64,000 nucleotides of DNA, from contig NZ_OY726395.1 in NCBI RefSeq assembly GCF_963378085.1, positions 1,364,001 to 1,428,000 on the forward strand, read 5' to 3'. Of the stretch, positions 8,707 to 16,210 are shown piece by piece; position 1 is the first letter of the stretch; every line of letters starts with the position of its first letter. The notes under the pieces were generated by a model, which ran no database searches, was not told the origin of the DNA, and was given only the letters and a program-made list of their open reading frames with translations. The translations under genes were made by a program, and so were the position numbers. This DNA comes from Mycolicibacterium sp. MU0050. Its GTDB lineage: Bacteria > Actinomycetota > Actinomycetes > Mycobacteriales > Mycobacteriaceae.

Positions 8707-10026
8707 ATGACCACCACCGAGCACGCCTTCGATGCCATCGTGATCGGAGCCGGGGCGGGCGGACTGTTCACCGCAGCGCGCCTGGCCCACAAGGGATATC
8801 GCACCGTCGTGGTGGAACGCCTCGACAAGGTCGGCGGCCGGGCCTCCACCGACGACATCGACGGCTTCAAGGTGAACAACGGGGCCATCGTCATCGAGGT
8901 CGGCGGCATCACCCAGCAGACGTGTGAGGAGGTCGGCGCGCCGTTCGACATCCGCGAACCCCAGCCGCCGATCCTGTACCGCATCGCCGGCAAGGACGTC
9001 GACGTCACCGGCGGCGGATGGGGTTTCCTGTTGGGCAAACTCACCCGACAGGGCGCCAAGCTGGTCAAGGGCATCGGCGCGGCACGCAACGACTCCGGCC
9101 TGCCCGAGGACGAACTCTCCACCGCGGACTGGGTGGCGAAGTACACCAAAAACGAAGGCGTGCACGGGATCTTCCGCAACATGTGCGCCTCGGTGTTCGC
9201 CGTCGGCTCCGAAGACCTGCCCGCGCGGGTGTTCCTGACTTACTTCACCCGCAAGAGCGCCTTCAAGCGGTTCGGCTTCCATCCCGAGGGCACCATCGGG
9301 CTGTGGAAGGGCCTGGCCGGCGCGGTGGAGCGCCACGGTGGCCAGGTCTGGCTGTCGACGCCGGTGACGAAGATCCTGACCGAGGGTGGGACCGCGACGG
9401 GCGTGGTGGTCGAGCGCGACGGACAGCAGCTCACCCTCACCGCCCCGGTGGTGGTCAGCGATGTCGGGCCGGCCGCCACGGTGGAACTGGTCGGCGCGGA
9501 GAACCTGCCGTCGGACTACCGCGACCTCGTCAAGCAGGGTGACCGGCCCACCTCGATGATCTCGGTGAACTTCGCCAGCCGCGAGCGCCTGGTCGAGGTG
9601 CCCGGCATGCTGAGCTTCGCCAAGTCTCGACGACTGGCCTACGTCGCCAACTTCACCGACATCTGCCCGGAGATGGCACCGCAGGGGTGGAACCTGTATG
9701 TCGGTACCGCGGTGCCCAAGCCGTCCGTCGGTGATTTCGACGAGGCCGCGGAGACCGAGTTGTTGCTCCAGGATCTCCGGGACAACATCGAGGACTTCGA
9801 CACTCGGGCAAAGATTCTCAATATCGCCGTTACCCGCGATGGTTGGCCGCCGCAGCGGGCGGTCGCGGGCTTCGACCTGCCGCACGACACCCCGATCGCG
9901 GGTCTGTGGAACGTCGGCGACGGCGTCAAGGAGTACGCCAACGGCGGCACCACCGCCTGCGCGGAGACCGCGCAGTTGGTCGTCGACAAGATCGTGGCCG
10001 GGTACCGGCCCGCGGTCGGCAAGTGA
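8707..10026 (+). CDS. FAD-dependent oxidoreductase (phytoene-desaturase/amine-oxidase-like)
   Basis: A 439-residue protein with an N-terminal dinucleotide-binding fold, IVIGAGAGGLFTAARLAHKG at residues about 12-31, followed by the GGRAS arginine-containing motif. The C-terminus G-L-W-N-V-G-D-G-V-K-E-Y-A-N-G-G is typical of the phytoene desaturase/NAD(P)-FAD oxidoreductase family. Such enzymes saturate or desaturate isoprenoid or lipid chains. It is the last gene of the operon that begins at 4855 and has AGGAG about 9 bp upstream of ATG 8707. The desaturase-like fold, together with the CrtC-like protein in the same operon, hints at a polyprenoid or terpenoid substrate. That is inference only. 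Confidence 0.85.
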   Translation: MTTTEHAFDAIVIGAGAGGLFTAARLAHKGYRTVVVERLDKVGGRASTDDIDGFKVNNGAIVIEVGGITQQTCEEVGAPFDIREPQPPILYRIAGKDVDVTGGGWGFLLGKLTRQGAKLVKGIGAARNDSGLPEDELSTADWVAKYTKNEGVHGIFRNMCASVFAVGSEDLPARVFLTYFTRKSAFKRFGFHPEGTIGLWKGLAGAVERHGGQVWLSTPVTKILTEGGTATGVVVERDGQQLTLTAPVVVSDVGPAATVELVGAENLPSDYRDLVKQGDRPTSMISVNFASRERLVEVPGMLSFAKSRRLAYVANFTDICPEMAPQGWNLYVGTAVPKPSVGDFDEAAETELLLQDLRDNIEDFDTRAKILNIAVTRDGWPPQRAVAGFDLPHDTPIAGLWNVGDGVKEYANGGTTACAETAQLVVDKIVAGYRPAVGK

Positions 10027-10032
10027 CCTGAT

Positions 10033-10071
10033 GAAAGAGGGGCGGGCCCGATGCGGGCCCGCCCCTCTTTC
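10033..10071. terminator. Perfect bidirectional hairpin terminator
   Basis: An 18-bp perfect inverted repeat with a 3-nt ATG loop. The arms are GAAAGAGGGGCGGGCCCG (10033-10050) and its exact complement (10054-10071). The A-rich start and T-rich end provide short U tracts for both strands. It lies exactly between the convergent ends at 10026 and 10072. Confidence 0.9.
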
Positions 10072-11151
10072 TCATAGCGCCTTGATTGCCGAGTAGCTGT
10101 CGTTGGCCCGAATCTGTTCGGCGGCACGGGAAGCCATCGCCGCGAACATCTTGTCGCCGCGCTCGGTGGTCTGCACTCCCAGCGACACCGGGATGGTCAG
10201 CACCAGCCCGTACATCGCATGCGCCTGATACTCCAACCAGCACTGCTCGGCGCTGTAGCCCTGCACGCCGTAGGACAGCAACCGCCGGTGGTACTCGGCA
10301 ACAAGGTCGCGCTCGTGGGTGGCCCTGTCCGCCTCGGCCATGGAGTTGCCGATGAAGTACGAGACGTCGATGACCCCTGGTGCGGCGGCCACGCTCTGCC
10401 AGTCGACGACGGCGATCGGCGTGGCGCCGCCCTGCGCCGCGAACAGCAGGTTGTCCAGTCGGAAGTCGCCGTGCCACAAGCAGCGGTGCTCGCCGAGGGT
10501 GGCCAGCCATGCCGGCACGTGGTCGCCAAGTTGCTGGACCACCGAAACGTGTTCGGGCTGCAGGTGTTGGCCGAACCGCTCCAGCCACATCCCGGTGACC
10601 TGTGGTACGGATCCGCCAAGTTGGGTCCACGCCGCCTGGCCGGGCAGCCACTCGTGTTCGCGCAGGGCGGGGTGCGCCCAGGAGGATCCGTGCAGTGCCG
10701 CGGCCTGGGCCAGCGCCAGATCCGCCTGGTCCGCCGAGCATCCGGCGATCTGGTCGACCATCTCCGCCGGCCCCATGTCCTCCAACAGCAGGACGAATCC
10801 GCACCGGTCATCGGCGATCTCGGCGAAGTAGTGCTGCGGTGCGCGGGCGGCGCTGAGACCCGAGAGGTGCTGATAGTAGAAGACTTCCCGTTGATAGGCG
10901 CCGGTGGCGATGGCCATCTGCCGGCTGGTCTCGTCGGTGCTGGAGATCTTCGCGATCATCGTGGCCGGCGCGGTGCCGGCGTCTTCGGCGTAGGTGAGCG
11001 TCAGCCGGTAACTGTTGGCCATCTGCCCGGTTCCCACCGGTTCGGCAGACACCTCGGTGACGGTGACCGATGCCCACTCGGGGCGGTGGCGGAGCATGGT
11101 CGTCAGCGATTGCGGGGTCAGTTCGGCCAGGGTGTAGTCGGTAAACGCCAT
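10072..11151 (-). CDS. Phosphotransferase, aminoglycoside-phosphotransferase (APH)-like
   Basis: A 359-residue kinase-fold protein. The catalytic loop C-L-W-H-G-D-F-R-L-D-N-L-L-F and the metal-binding I-A-V-V-D-W-Q-S motif are intact, so phosphotransfer is likely. The family includes the ecdysteroid-kinase-like and ACAD10/11/LvaA-type kinases that phosphorylate hydroxylated lipids or 4-hydroxyacyl-CoAs. Antibiotic resistance is unlikely given the context. The start ATG at 11151 overlaps the stop of the upstream LLM oxidoreductase gene by one base (TGATG), so the two are coupled. Two more APH-type genes lie at 24633 and 27021. Confidence 0.85.
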   Translation of the reverse strand: MAFTDYTLAELTPQSLTTMLRHRPEWASVTVTEVSAEPVGTGQMANSYRLTLTYAEDAGTAPATMIAKISSTDETSRQMAIATGAYQREVFYYQHLSGLSAARAPQHYFAEIADDRCGFVLLLEDMGPAEMVDQIAGCSADQADLALAQAAALHGSSWAHPALREHEWLPGQAAWTQLGGSVPQVTGMWLERFGQHLQPEHVSVVQQLGDHVPAWLATLGEHRCLWHGDFRLDNLLFAAQGGATPIAVVDWQSVAAAPGVIDVSYFIGNSMAEADRATHERDLVAEYHRRLLSYGVQGYSAEQCWLEYQAHAMYGLVLTIPVSLGVQTTERGDKMFAAMASRAAEQIRANDSYSAIKAL

Positions 11152-12227
11152 CAGCGTGTGGCCTTTCGGGATCGGATCGCGCGATATTCGGGAAGGATCG
11201 GCTTGAGCTCGGTGGGCGAGGCGCCGTGCAGGATGACGCCGTCGGCCCCGAGGTCCAACTGGTTCTTGACGGTGGTGGCGCACTGCGCCGGGCTACCGGT
11301 CGCCGAGGGGGCCAGCCACTCGTCGGGCAGCAGGGTGGCGATGTGCTCGAGTTGCTCGACCGTGGTGGAAGGGCTGTCGATCACCTTCAAGGCGCCGCCG
11401 GGCGGCTGGAAGCTCTGCACGATCGGATCTTGACGAAAGCGCTCCAGCACCGCCGGGTCCCAGTTGTTGGTGCGTACCATCAGGTCGCCGTACCCCTGCA
11501 GGTAGGTGGCGAGCCGGCCGACGGTCTTGCGCAGCCGCAGCTCCTCGGGCAGATGATCGCCGATGGTGGCCAAGCAGGACCACACCTCGACCTGTGCGGG
11601 GTCACGGCCGGCCGCTTCGGCGGCCTCCTTGACGGTTCGCACGCAACGTTGCAGCGTCTCGTCGGTGAAGAAGGTGTGCAGAATAACCTTGTCGAAGGCC
11701 CTGCCGCCCAACGCCAGCGAGTTGGGTCCGAACGCGACGAGGGCCAGCTTCACGTCCTCGTCGAAGTTGGGGTCCAACCGCAGCGCCGGATAGCTGCCCA
11801 TGGGACCGTCGTGGCCGACGACGGTCTCGCCGCGGAACAACCTTCGCATCACGCGCGCGAAATCCTCCATCTGCGCGGTGGTGATCTCCGGGATGCCGAA
11901 GGCGCGTTGCACCGGGACGATTCCACGGCCGAGGCCGAGGGTGAACCGCCCACCGGTCAGGCGATGCATGGTGGTGGCGTGGGCGGCAGTGACGATGGGA
12001 TGGCGGATGTTGTGATTGGTTGCGCCGGTGGTGATCCCGATGCTCTCGCTGACTGCCCCGACGGCCCCGCAGATGGTCGCGGCCTCTTTGGTGGAGAAGC
12101 GTTCCGAGACGAAACATTCCCCGAGTCCGAGTCGTTCGGCGTCGCGGACCTCGGCGATCAGATCGCGGGGTTGCTCTGCCTGGCCGGCCAGGGTGTAGAA
12201 GCCGATCTCGGGCATCCGCTCGGTCAT
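11151..12227 (-). CDS. LLM-class (luciferase-like) F420-dependent oxidoreductase
   Basis: A 358-residue (beta/alpha)8 luciferase-like monooxygenase-family protein. It has the conserved FTLGLGRGIVP segment and an N-terminal E-I-G-F-Y-T-L strand. The sequence resembles the mycobacterial F420-dependent subfamily represented by MSMEG_2249, as far as I recall. Such enzymes use F420 or FMN to reduce or oxidise hydrophobic substrates. It is the first gene of a two-gene leftward operon with the APH-type kinase. The promoter should lie within the 246-bp gap at 12228-12473, which shows no clear gene. Confidence 0.88.
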   Translation of the reverse strand: MTERMPEIGFYTLAGQAEQPRDLIAEVRDAERLGLGECFVSERFSTKEAATICGAVGAVSESIGITTGATNHNIRHPIVTAAHATTMHRLTGGRFTLGLGRGIVPVQRAFGIPEITTAQMEDFARVMRRLFRGETVVGHDGPMGSYPALRLDPNFDEDVKLALVAFGPNSLALGGRAFDKVILHTFFTDETLQRCVRTVKEAAEAAGRDPAQVEVWSCLATIGDHLPEELRLRKTVGRLATYLQGYGDLMVRTNNWDPAVLERFRQDPIVQSFQPPGGALKVIDSPSTTVEQLEHIATLLPDEWLAPSATGSPAQCATTVKNQLDLGADGVILHGASPTELKPILPEYRAIRSRKATR

Positions 12228-12473
12228 GCCTCACCACCGCCCGGGCTGCGACGCGTGGGCTGATGTGCCGGAGTGGTCATCGAGGGGCTCCTTGTCTTGC
12301 TGCGACGCGGGTGAGGCGGCCGGGACCGTCCGTGCGGAATGCTTGCGACACAGCACATGCCGGGGCGATCCTGCCTGGAGACTACGTCTTCCCGCGGATT
12401 TTTACTTCGCGTTCAAGACTACCGTTGCCGCGGCCGTTTGTAACCTGCGTCATAGTCTGTGCGCACGTCTCGG

Positions 12474-13334
12474 TCAGGCCGGCGGACGGCTGTCGTGTAG
12501 CTGAAGTGTGCAGCGGGCCTGGGTGACGATCCCGCCTTCGTCGTTTCGCGTGGTCACGTCCACGTTCATCAGGCGGCGGCCCTTGCGGGTGATCTCCGTG
12601 TCGACGAGCAGGGCGCCGCCGCCGACGGTAGGGGAGCGGACCAGGTCCACCGAGATGGTGCTCAGGAAGTAGTCCTGTCCCGGTTCGCACACCGATTGCG
12701 CGGTCAACTCGGCGGCCGTGCTTGCGTAGGCCAGCAGCACGCCCCCGTGCACCGACCGCATGCCGTTGAGCATCCACTCCCGGGGTTCCCAGCTGCCTTC
12801 GAGGCGACCGTCACAGCCCGGGGTCATGGCCATCGTCAGGACGTCCTGAAGGGGATGAGCCTGTGGCCGAGTCGATTCCGGATCGGCGGTGGGCAGGACG
12901 GCGGTCGGCGCCGTGGCGGCGGTCCGGGGCCGGCGCACCGCTTCGGCCCCGCAGTGCGCGAGCGCGAACGTCGTGGCCCCCGAGCGAAGCCGACCGGCGG
13001 ACAGCACCCGTGCGGTGCGGGGGTCCACGTACTCGCGCAGGGCGGTCGCGGTGATCTTCCCGCGGGTGGGAAGCGGAGCGGCGAGGGCGACCGAGAGGTT
13101 ACTGACCACATATTCGAGTCCGGCTTCGGCTGCGGGATAGGCGCTGAAGCCCAGGCAGGTATCGAGCAACACCGCCACGGATGCGAGCGTGCACTTGCCT
13201 CGATGGTCGGCAAGACGGGGGTCGATCTCCTGGTCCGCGGTCACCGAGCCGGCATCGATCCGCGGAACGCTCACGCCCATGCTGCGCACGGCGTTGTCGA
13301 TCGTGAACATCTCGGTGAACGCCGGATGGGTCAT
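12474..13334 (-). CDS. Tandem hot-dog acyl-CoA thioesterase-like protein (PaaI family)
   Basis: A 286-residue protein that appears to contain two hot-dog folds. The N-terminal half has LADHRGKCTLASVAVLLDT and the C-terminal half has MRSVHGGVLLAYASTAAE, the H-G-G segment typical of PaaI-type thioesterases. ATG 13334 was chosen because the frame begins at the operon junction, 29 bp after the nitroreductase stop. It would hydrolyse or bind acyl-CoA intermediates. A protein of similar design is encoded at 29921-30766. Confidence 0.8.
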   Translation of the reverse strand: MTHPAFTEMFTIDNAVRSMGVSVPRIDAGSVTADQEIDPRLADHRGKCTLASVAVLLDTCLGFSAYPAAEAGLEYVVSNLSVALAAPLPTRGKITATALREYVDPRTARVLSAGRLRSGATTFALAHCGAEAVRRPRTAATAPTAVLPTADPESTRPQAHPLQDVLTMAMTPGCDGRLEGSWEPREWMLNGMRSVHGGVLLAYASTAAELTAQSVCEPGQDYFLSTISVDLVRSPTVGGGALLVDTEITRKGRRLMNVDVTTRNDEGGIVTQARCTLQLHDSRPPA

Positions 13335-13363
13335 CGGGTTTCCTCGCTCCGCGTCGGGCGGGT

Positions 13364-14095
13364 TCAGGTGTTGACCCAGGTGACGACCTCGTCGAGCGGG
13401 GCCCGGGTGGTCCGGTAGGTGTTGGTGGGGTGGTCGAGATCGGGATAGCCGAAGGAGATTCCGCACACAATGGTGCGGTCCGGTGTCAGACCGAGTTCCT
13501 CGCGCAGGACGCTGGGGAACATCGCGAGGGCGGCCTGGGCGATGCTGCCGACGCCGTGCGCGGCGGCGGCGAGCATGAAATTGCTGACGTAGCCCCCGCA
13601 GTCCACGGCGCCGTAGGGCCCCAGCGCCTCGTCGGCGTGGATGATCGCCACGTGCGGGGCGCCGAAGAAGTTGAAGTTCTGCAGCGTCTGTTGCATCTGC
13701 CGCTGGTGATCGCCGCGTTCGATGCCCAGCGCGTTGTAGAGCTGGAACCCGCTTTCGCGTCGGCGCTCGCGGTGGACGCCCCGGTATTCGCGCGGGAACG
13801 GGATGTCCGGCGAATCGTCGCGACCGCCGGACGCCGCGGCCAGCAGGGCAGCGCGGAGCCTCTCGGTCCCGGCCCCGCTGGTGATCGCGACCTGCCAGGA
13901 TTGACTGTTGCACCACGAGGCCGTCAACTGGGCGGTCTCCAGGATTTGACGAATCGTCTGTTCTGCAACCGGTTCCGGTCGATAGGCGCGGTAGCTCACC
14001 CGGACCGCCAGCAACTGCGCGAGGATGTCGGCGGCGCCGGCCGGGATGTGGTCGGATCGCCGGGACTCGATGATCGATCGGACGTCGGTGGTCAC
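13364..14095 (-). CDS. Nitroreductase-family FMN oxidoreductase
   Basis: A 243-residue protein of the nitroreductase fold. The FMN-binding R-V-S-Y-R-A-Y-R-P-E-P segment, A-S-W-C-N-S-Q-S-W-Q and a C-terminal G-I-S-F-G-Y-P-D are characteristic. GTG 14095 is the likely start, with AGAAAGG upstream; a longer frame to 14251 has low-complexity sequence unlike the family. In this context it could reduce an enone or quinone rather than a nitro compound. It is followed by the tandem hot-dog gene in a leftward operon. Confidence 0.85.
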   Translation of the reverse strand: MTTDVRSIIESRRSDHIPAGAADILAQLLAVRVSYRAYRPEPVAEQTIRQILETAQLTASWCNSQSWQVAITSGAGTERLRAALLAAASGGRDDSPDIPFPREYRGVHRERRRESGFQLYNALGIERGDHQRQMQQTLQNFNFFGAPHVAIIHADEALGPYGAVDCGGYVSNFMLAAAAHGVGSIAQAALAMFPSVLREELGLTPDRTIVCGISFGYPDLDHPTNTYRTTRAPLDEVVTWVNT

Positions 14096-14493
14096 AAGGA
14101 TCGGGCCTTTCTGGTGCGTCGGCTCGTGCCCGGGACCGAGCCCGGGGAGGCGCGGCTCGGCCGGGGGCCGCCCGGCAAACCCAGCACGCCAGGCCAGTGT
14201 AGCGGCCGGGAGAACGCAGATTAAAAACGGAACTCGGGCAGAGGCGGCCACCTACTGCGGTCTCGCGCAAACTCGCCGCGCTCGGATGTTCCGAGCTGGG
14301 GTCGGGTTTGCCCCGCCCGGCCCCATGCCGGTTCAGCCGCCCTACAGTGTGCGCGCAGACCACCTCGGCGCGGACGGCAGTAGCCAATGCGCGTGTGTTC
14401 CTTCGCGCCGGCGATGAAGTGTGTTTAATGAACAGTAGAAAGTGCACAGTTCCCCTCGGCATGCGGGGGAGTCGGCCACGAAGGAGGCGCCCC
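14096..14493. promoter_or_regulatory. Divergent intergenic region (nitroreductase / alcohol dehydrogenase)
   Basis: 398 bp without a convincing gene. An AT-rich box, TTTAATGAACAGTAGAA at 14424-14440, lies about 55 bp upstream of the alcohol dehydrogenase start. It resembles TTTAATCTACAGTAAAT at 49516 and the boxes at 26963 and 33235. A strong ribosome-binding site, AAGGAGG, precedes GTG 14494. A short C-run/G-run inverted repeat occurs around 14450-14468. I see no other structure. Confidence 0.4.
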
Positions 14494-15615
14494 GTGAAGA
14501 CCAAAGCCGCAGTTCTGTCGGAGTTCGGTAAGCCCTGGACCATCGAGGAAGTTGACGTCGACCCGCCGGCCGCGGGTGAGGTCTTGGTGGCCTGGGAGGC
14601 CAGCGGACTGTGCCATTCGGACGAGCACCTGCGTCTCGGCGATTTCGGTGGGCCACTGCCCGAGGTCGCAATGATCGGCGGTCATGAGGGGGCGGGCCGG
14701 GTCCTGGAGGTCGGTCCCGGGGTGCGCGATCTGAAGGAGGGCGACCACGTGGTGGCGTCCTTCCTGCCGGCATGTGGCCGGTGCCGCTTCTGTGCAACCG
14801 GGCATTCGAACCTCTGCGATCTGGGCGCCTATCTCATGACGGGGACCCAGCCGGACGGCACCTTCCGTCGCCGCTGGAACGGCAAGAACGTCGGCGCAAT
14901 GGCCTTCGTGGGCAGCTTCTCGCAGTACGGGTCGGTGCCGGAGGCCTCGGTGGTCAAGATCGACGACGACATCCCGTTGTCGAGCGCATGCCTGCTCGGG
15001 TGCGGCATTACGACCGGGTGGGGCTCGGCCGTCAACAGCGCGAAGGTCGGCCCCGGCGACACCGTCGTGGTCCTGGGCTGCGGCGGTATCGGCGCCGGCG
15101 CCATCCAGGGTGCGCGCCTGGCCGGCGCCGAACACATCGTGGTCGTCGAGCCGGTCGAGGCCAAGCGGGACAAGGCCGTCGAGTTCGGGGCCACGCACTT
15201 CGTCACCTCGGCTGCGGAGGCCACCGCGCTGGTCGCCGAGCTTACCCGTGGGGTGATGGCAGACTCCGCGATCCTGACGGTCGGCGTCCTCAAGGGGACG
15301 ATGATCGACGAGGCGCTCAACATGGTCCGCAAGGGCGGCGCCGTTGTCATGACCGCGATCGCCCCCATCACCGACCAGGCCGTCACCATGTCGATGTGTG
15401 TGGCCACGCTGTTCCAGAAGCGCGTGCTCGGCAGCCTCTACGGTGAGGCCAACCCGCGCGCCGACATCCCGCGTCTGCTCCGGCTCTACCGCAATGGTCA
15501 ATTGCTGTTGGACGAGGCGATCACCGCGCGGTACAAGCTCGAGGATGTCACCACCGGCTATGACGACATGCTCGCCGGTCGCAACATCCGAGGCGTCATG
15601 ATCCACGAGCACTGA
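14494..15615 (+). CDS. Zn-dependent alcohol dehydrogenase, NDMA-dependent type
   Basis: A 373-residue medium-chain dehydrogenase. It has the catalytic-zinc GLCHSDEHLRLGD and GGHEGAGRV segments, a structural-zinc cysteine cluster (C-G-R-C-R-F-C-A-T-G-H-S-N-L-C) and the Rossmann motif VVVLGCGGIGAGAIQGARLAGA. The long structural-zinc lobe and overall length match the actinobacterial NDMA-dependent group, which uses a tightly bound NAD that is re-oxidised through mycofactocin-type carriers. I chose GTG 14494 because of the AAGGAGG eight bases upstream. It oxidises a primary alcohol, so it fits upstream of the aldehyde dehydrogenase at 19828. Confidence 0.9.
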   Translation: MKTKAAVLSEFGKPWTIEEVDVDPPAAGEVLVAWEASGLCHSDEHLRLGDFGGPLPEVAMIGGHEGAGRVLEVGPGVRDLKEGDHVVASFLPACGRCRFCATGHSNLCDLGAYLMTGTQPDGTFRRRWNGKNVGAMAFVGSFSQYGSVPEASVVKIDDDIPLSSACLLGCGITTGWGSAVNSAKVGPGDTVVVLGCGGIGAGAIQGARLAGAEHIVVVEPVEAKRDKAVEFGATHFVTSAAEATALVAELTRGVMADSAILTVGVLKGTMIDEALNMVRKGGAVVMTAIAPITDQAVTMSMCVATLFQKRVLGSLYGEANPRADIPRLLRLYRNGQLLLDEAITARYKLEDVTTGYDDMLAGRNIRGVMIHEH

Positions 15616-16044
15616 TCGGAATACCCCGCGCCGCGGCCGCGATGACGTTCCACCCCAAATCGGGGAGTCATCGCGGCCGCGTTCTCGGTGGTGCATGACG
15701 TGGTGCAGCCGGGGTTCGCGTCCGGCCGTGTCCCGTTGCACCCGCGCCCACACTCAGGTGGATCCGGTCAGCACCGAGCTCACCGAGCCGATGCGGGCCG
15801 ATCGCGCCGGTGTGAGGACCTCGTCTTTTCTGTCGTGGCGGACCGCTCAGCCTGTGCGGCCGGCGCGCCGTGAAGGAGGCCCCTTCCTGGCGACGGAGTG
15901 TGCCGGCGGCCCCTTTATTTGAAGCAAGAATCGGCTACTTCGGTCGACGTGGCCGACTTGGCCATTCAGGTTGACGGCTCATCGCAGCTGGCGCCGCCCG
16001 TGCGGCAGCCGTGCGGTTGAACTGCGAGAACCTCTCATCTCGGG
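15616..16044. other. Intergenic region with a 15-bp inverted repeat
   Basis: No supported gene. A perfect inverted repeat, CGCGGCCGCGATGAC (15632-15646) and its complement (15667-15681), with a 20-nt loop, follows the alcohol dehydrogenase stop by 17 bp and probably acts as its terminator. It lacks a T run. The remaining 360 bp shows weak coding character only. Confidence 0.5.
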
Positions 16045-16073
16045 TTGACCATAAGTTGAGTCATGATTAAGGT
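16045..16073 (+). promoter_or_regulatory. Sigma-A-type promoter for the synthetase/P450 cassette
   Basis: A -35 hexamer TTGACC (16045-16050), a spacer of exactly 17 bp, and a -10 hexamer TAAGGT (16068-16073) give a textbook promoter. The expected start site is near 16080, leaving a leader of about 130 nt before the synthetase gene. A small inverted repeat, GGTGT-GTG-ACACC (16071-16083), overlaps the -10 and start site and could be an operator. Confidence 0.65.
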
Positions 16074-16095
16074 GTGTGACACCAGTCATAGGGTC

Positions 16096-16142
16096 GGCTA
16101 CCATGGGCGAAACCGGTCCATGCTGTTGTAGCCACAGTTTTT
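16096..16142 (+). promoter_or_regulatory. Leader hairpin followed by a U tract (attenuator-like)
   Basis: The arms GGCTAC (16096-16101) and GTAGCC (16128-16133) enclose a second stem, CATGG (16102-16106) with CCATG (16118-16122), separated by a one-sided CTGTT bulge. Four bases later comes TTTTT (16138-16142). The arrangement, inside the predicted 5' leader, looks like an intrinsic terminator or attenuator. The function is inferred from sequence alone. Confidence 0.4.
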
Positions 16143-16165
16143 AATCAATGTTAAGGAGACTGAGG

Positions 16166-16207
16166 GTGGGAAGCGGTAGCAGCAACTTCGGCGGGCGGAC
16201 CGCCTGA
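16166..16207 (+). CDS. 13-codon leader ORF in frame with, and 3 nt before, the synthetase start
   Basis: GTG at 16166 is preceded by AAGGAG (16153-16158) with a 7-bp spacer, the best ribosome-binding site in the region. The peptide is Val(Met)-GSGSSNFGGRTA and ends at TGA 16205-16207. Three bases later, in the same frame, is the ATG of the acyl-CoA synthetase, which has no good site of its own. Translation of the synthetase may therefore rely on termination and re-initiation. The alternative is that TGA is a point mutation or sequencing error that removes a 15-residue N-terminal extension. Confidence 0.45.
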   Translation: MGSGSSNFGGRTA

Positions 16208-16210
16208 CCG

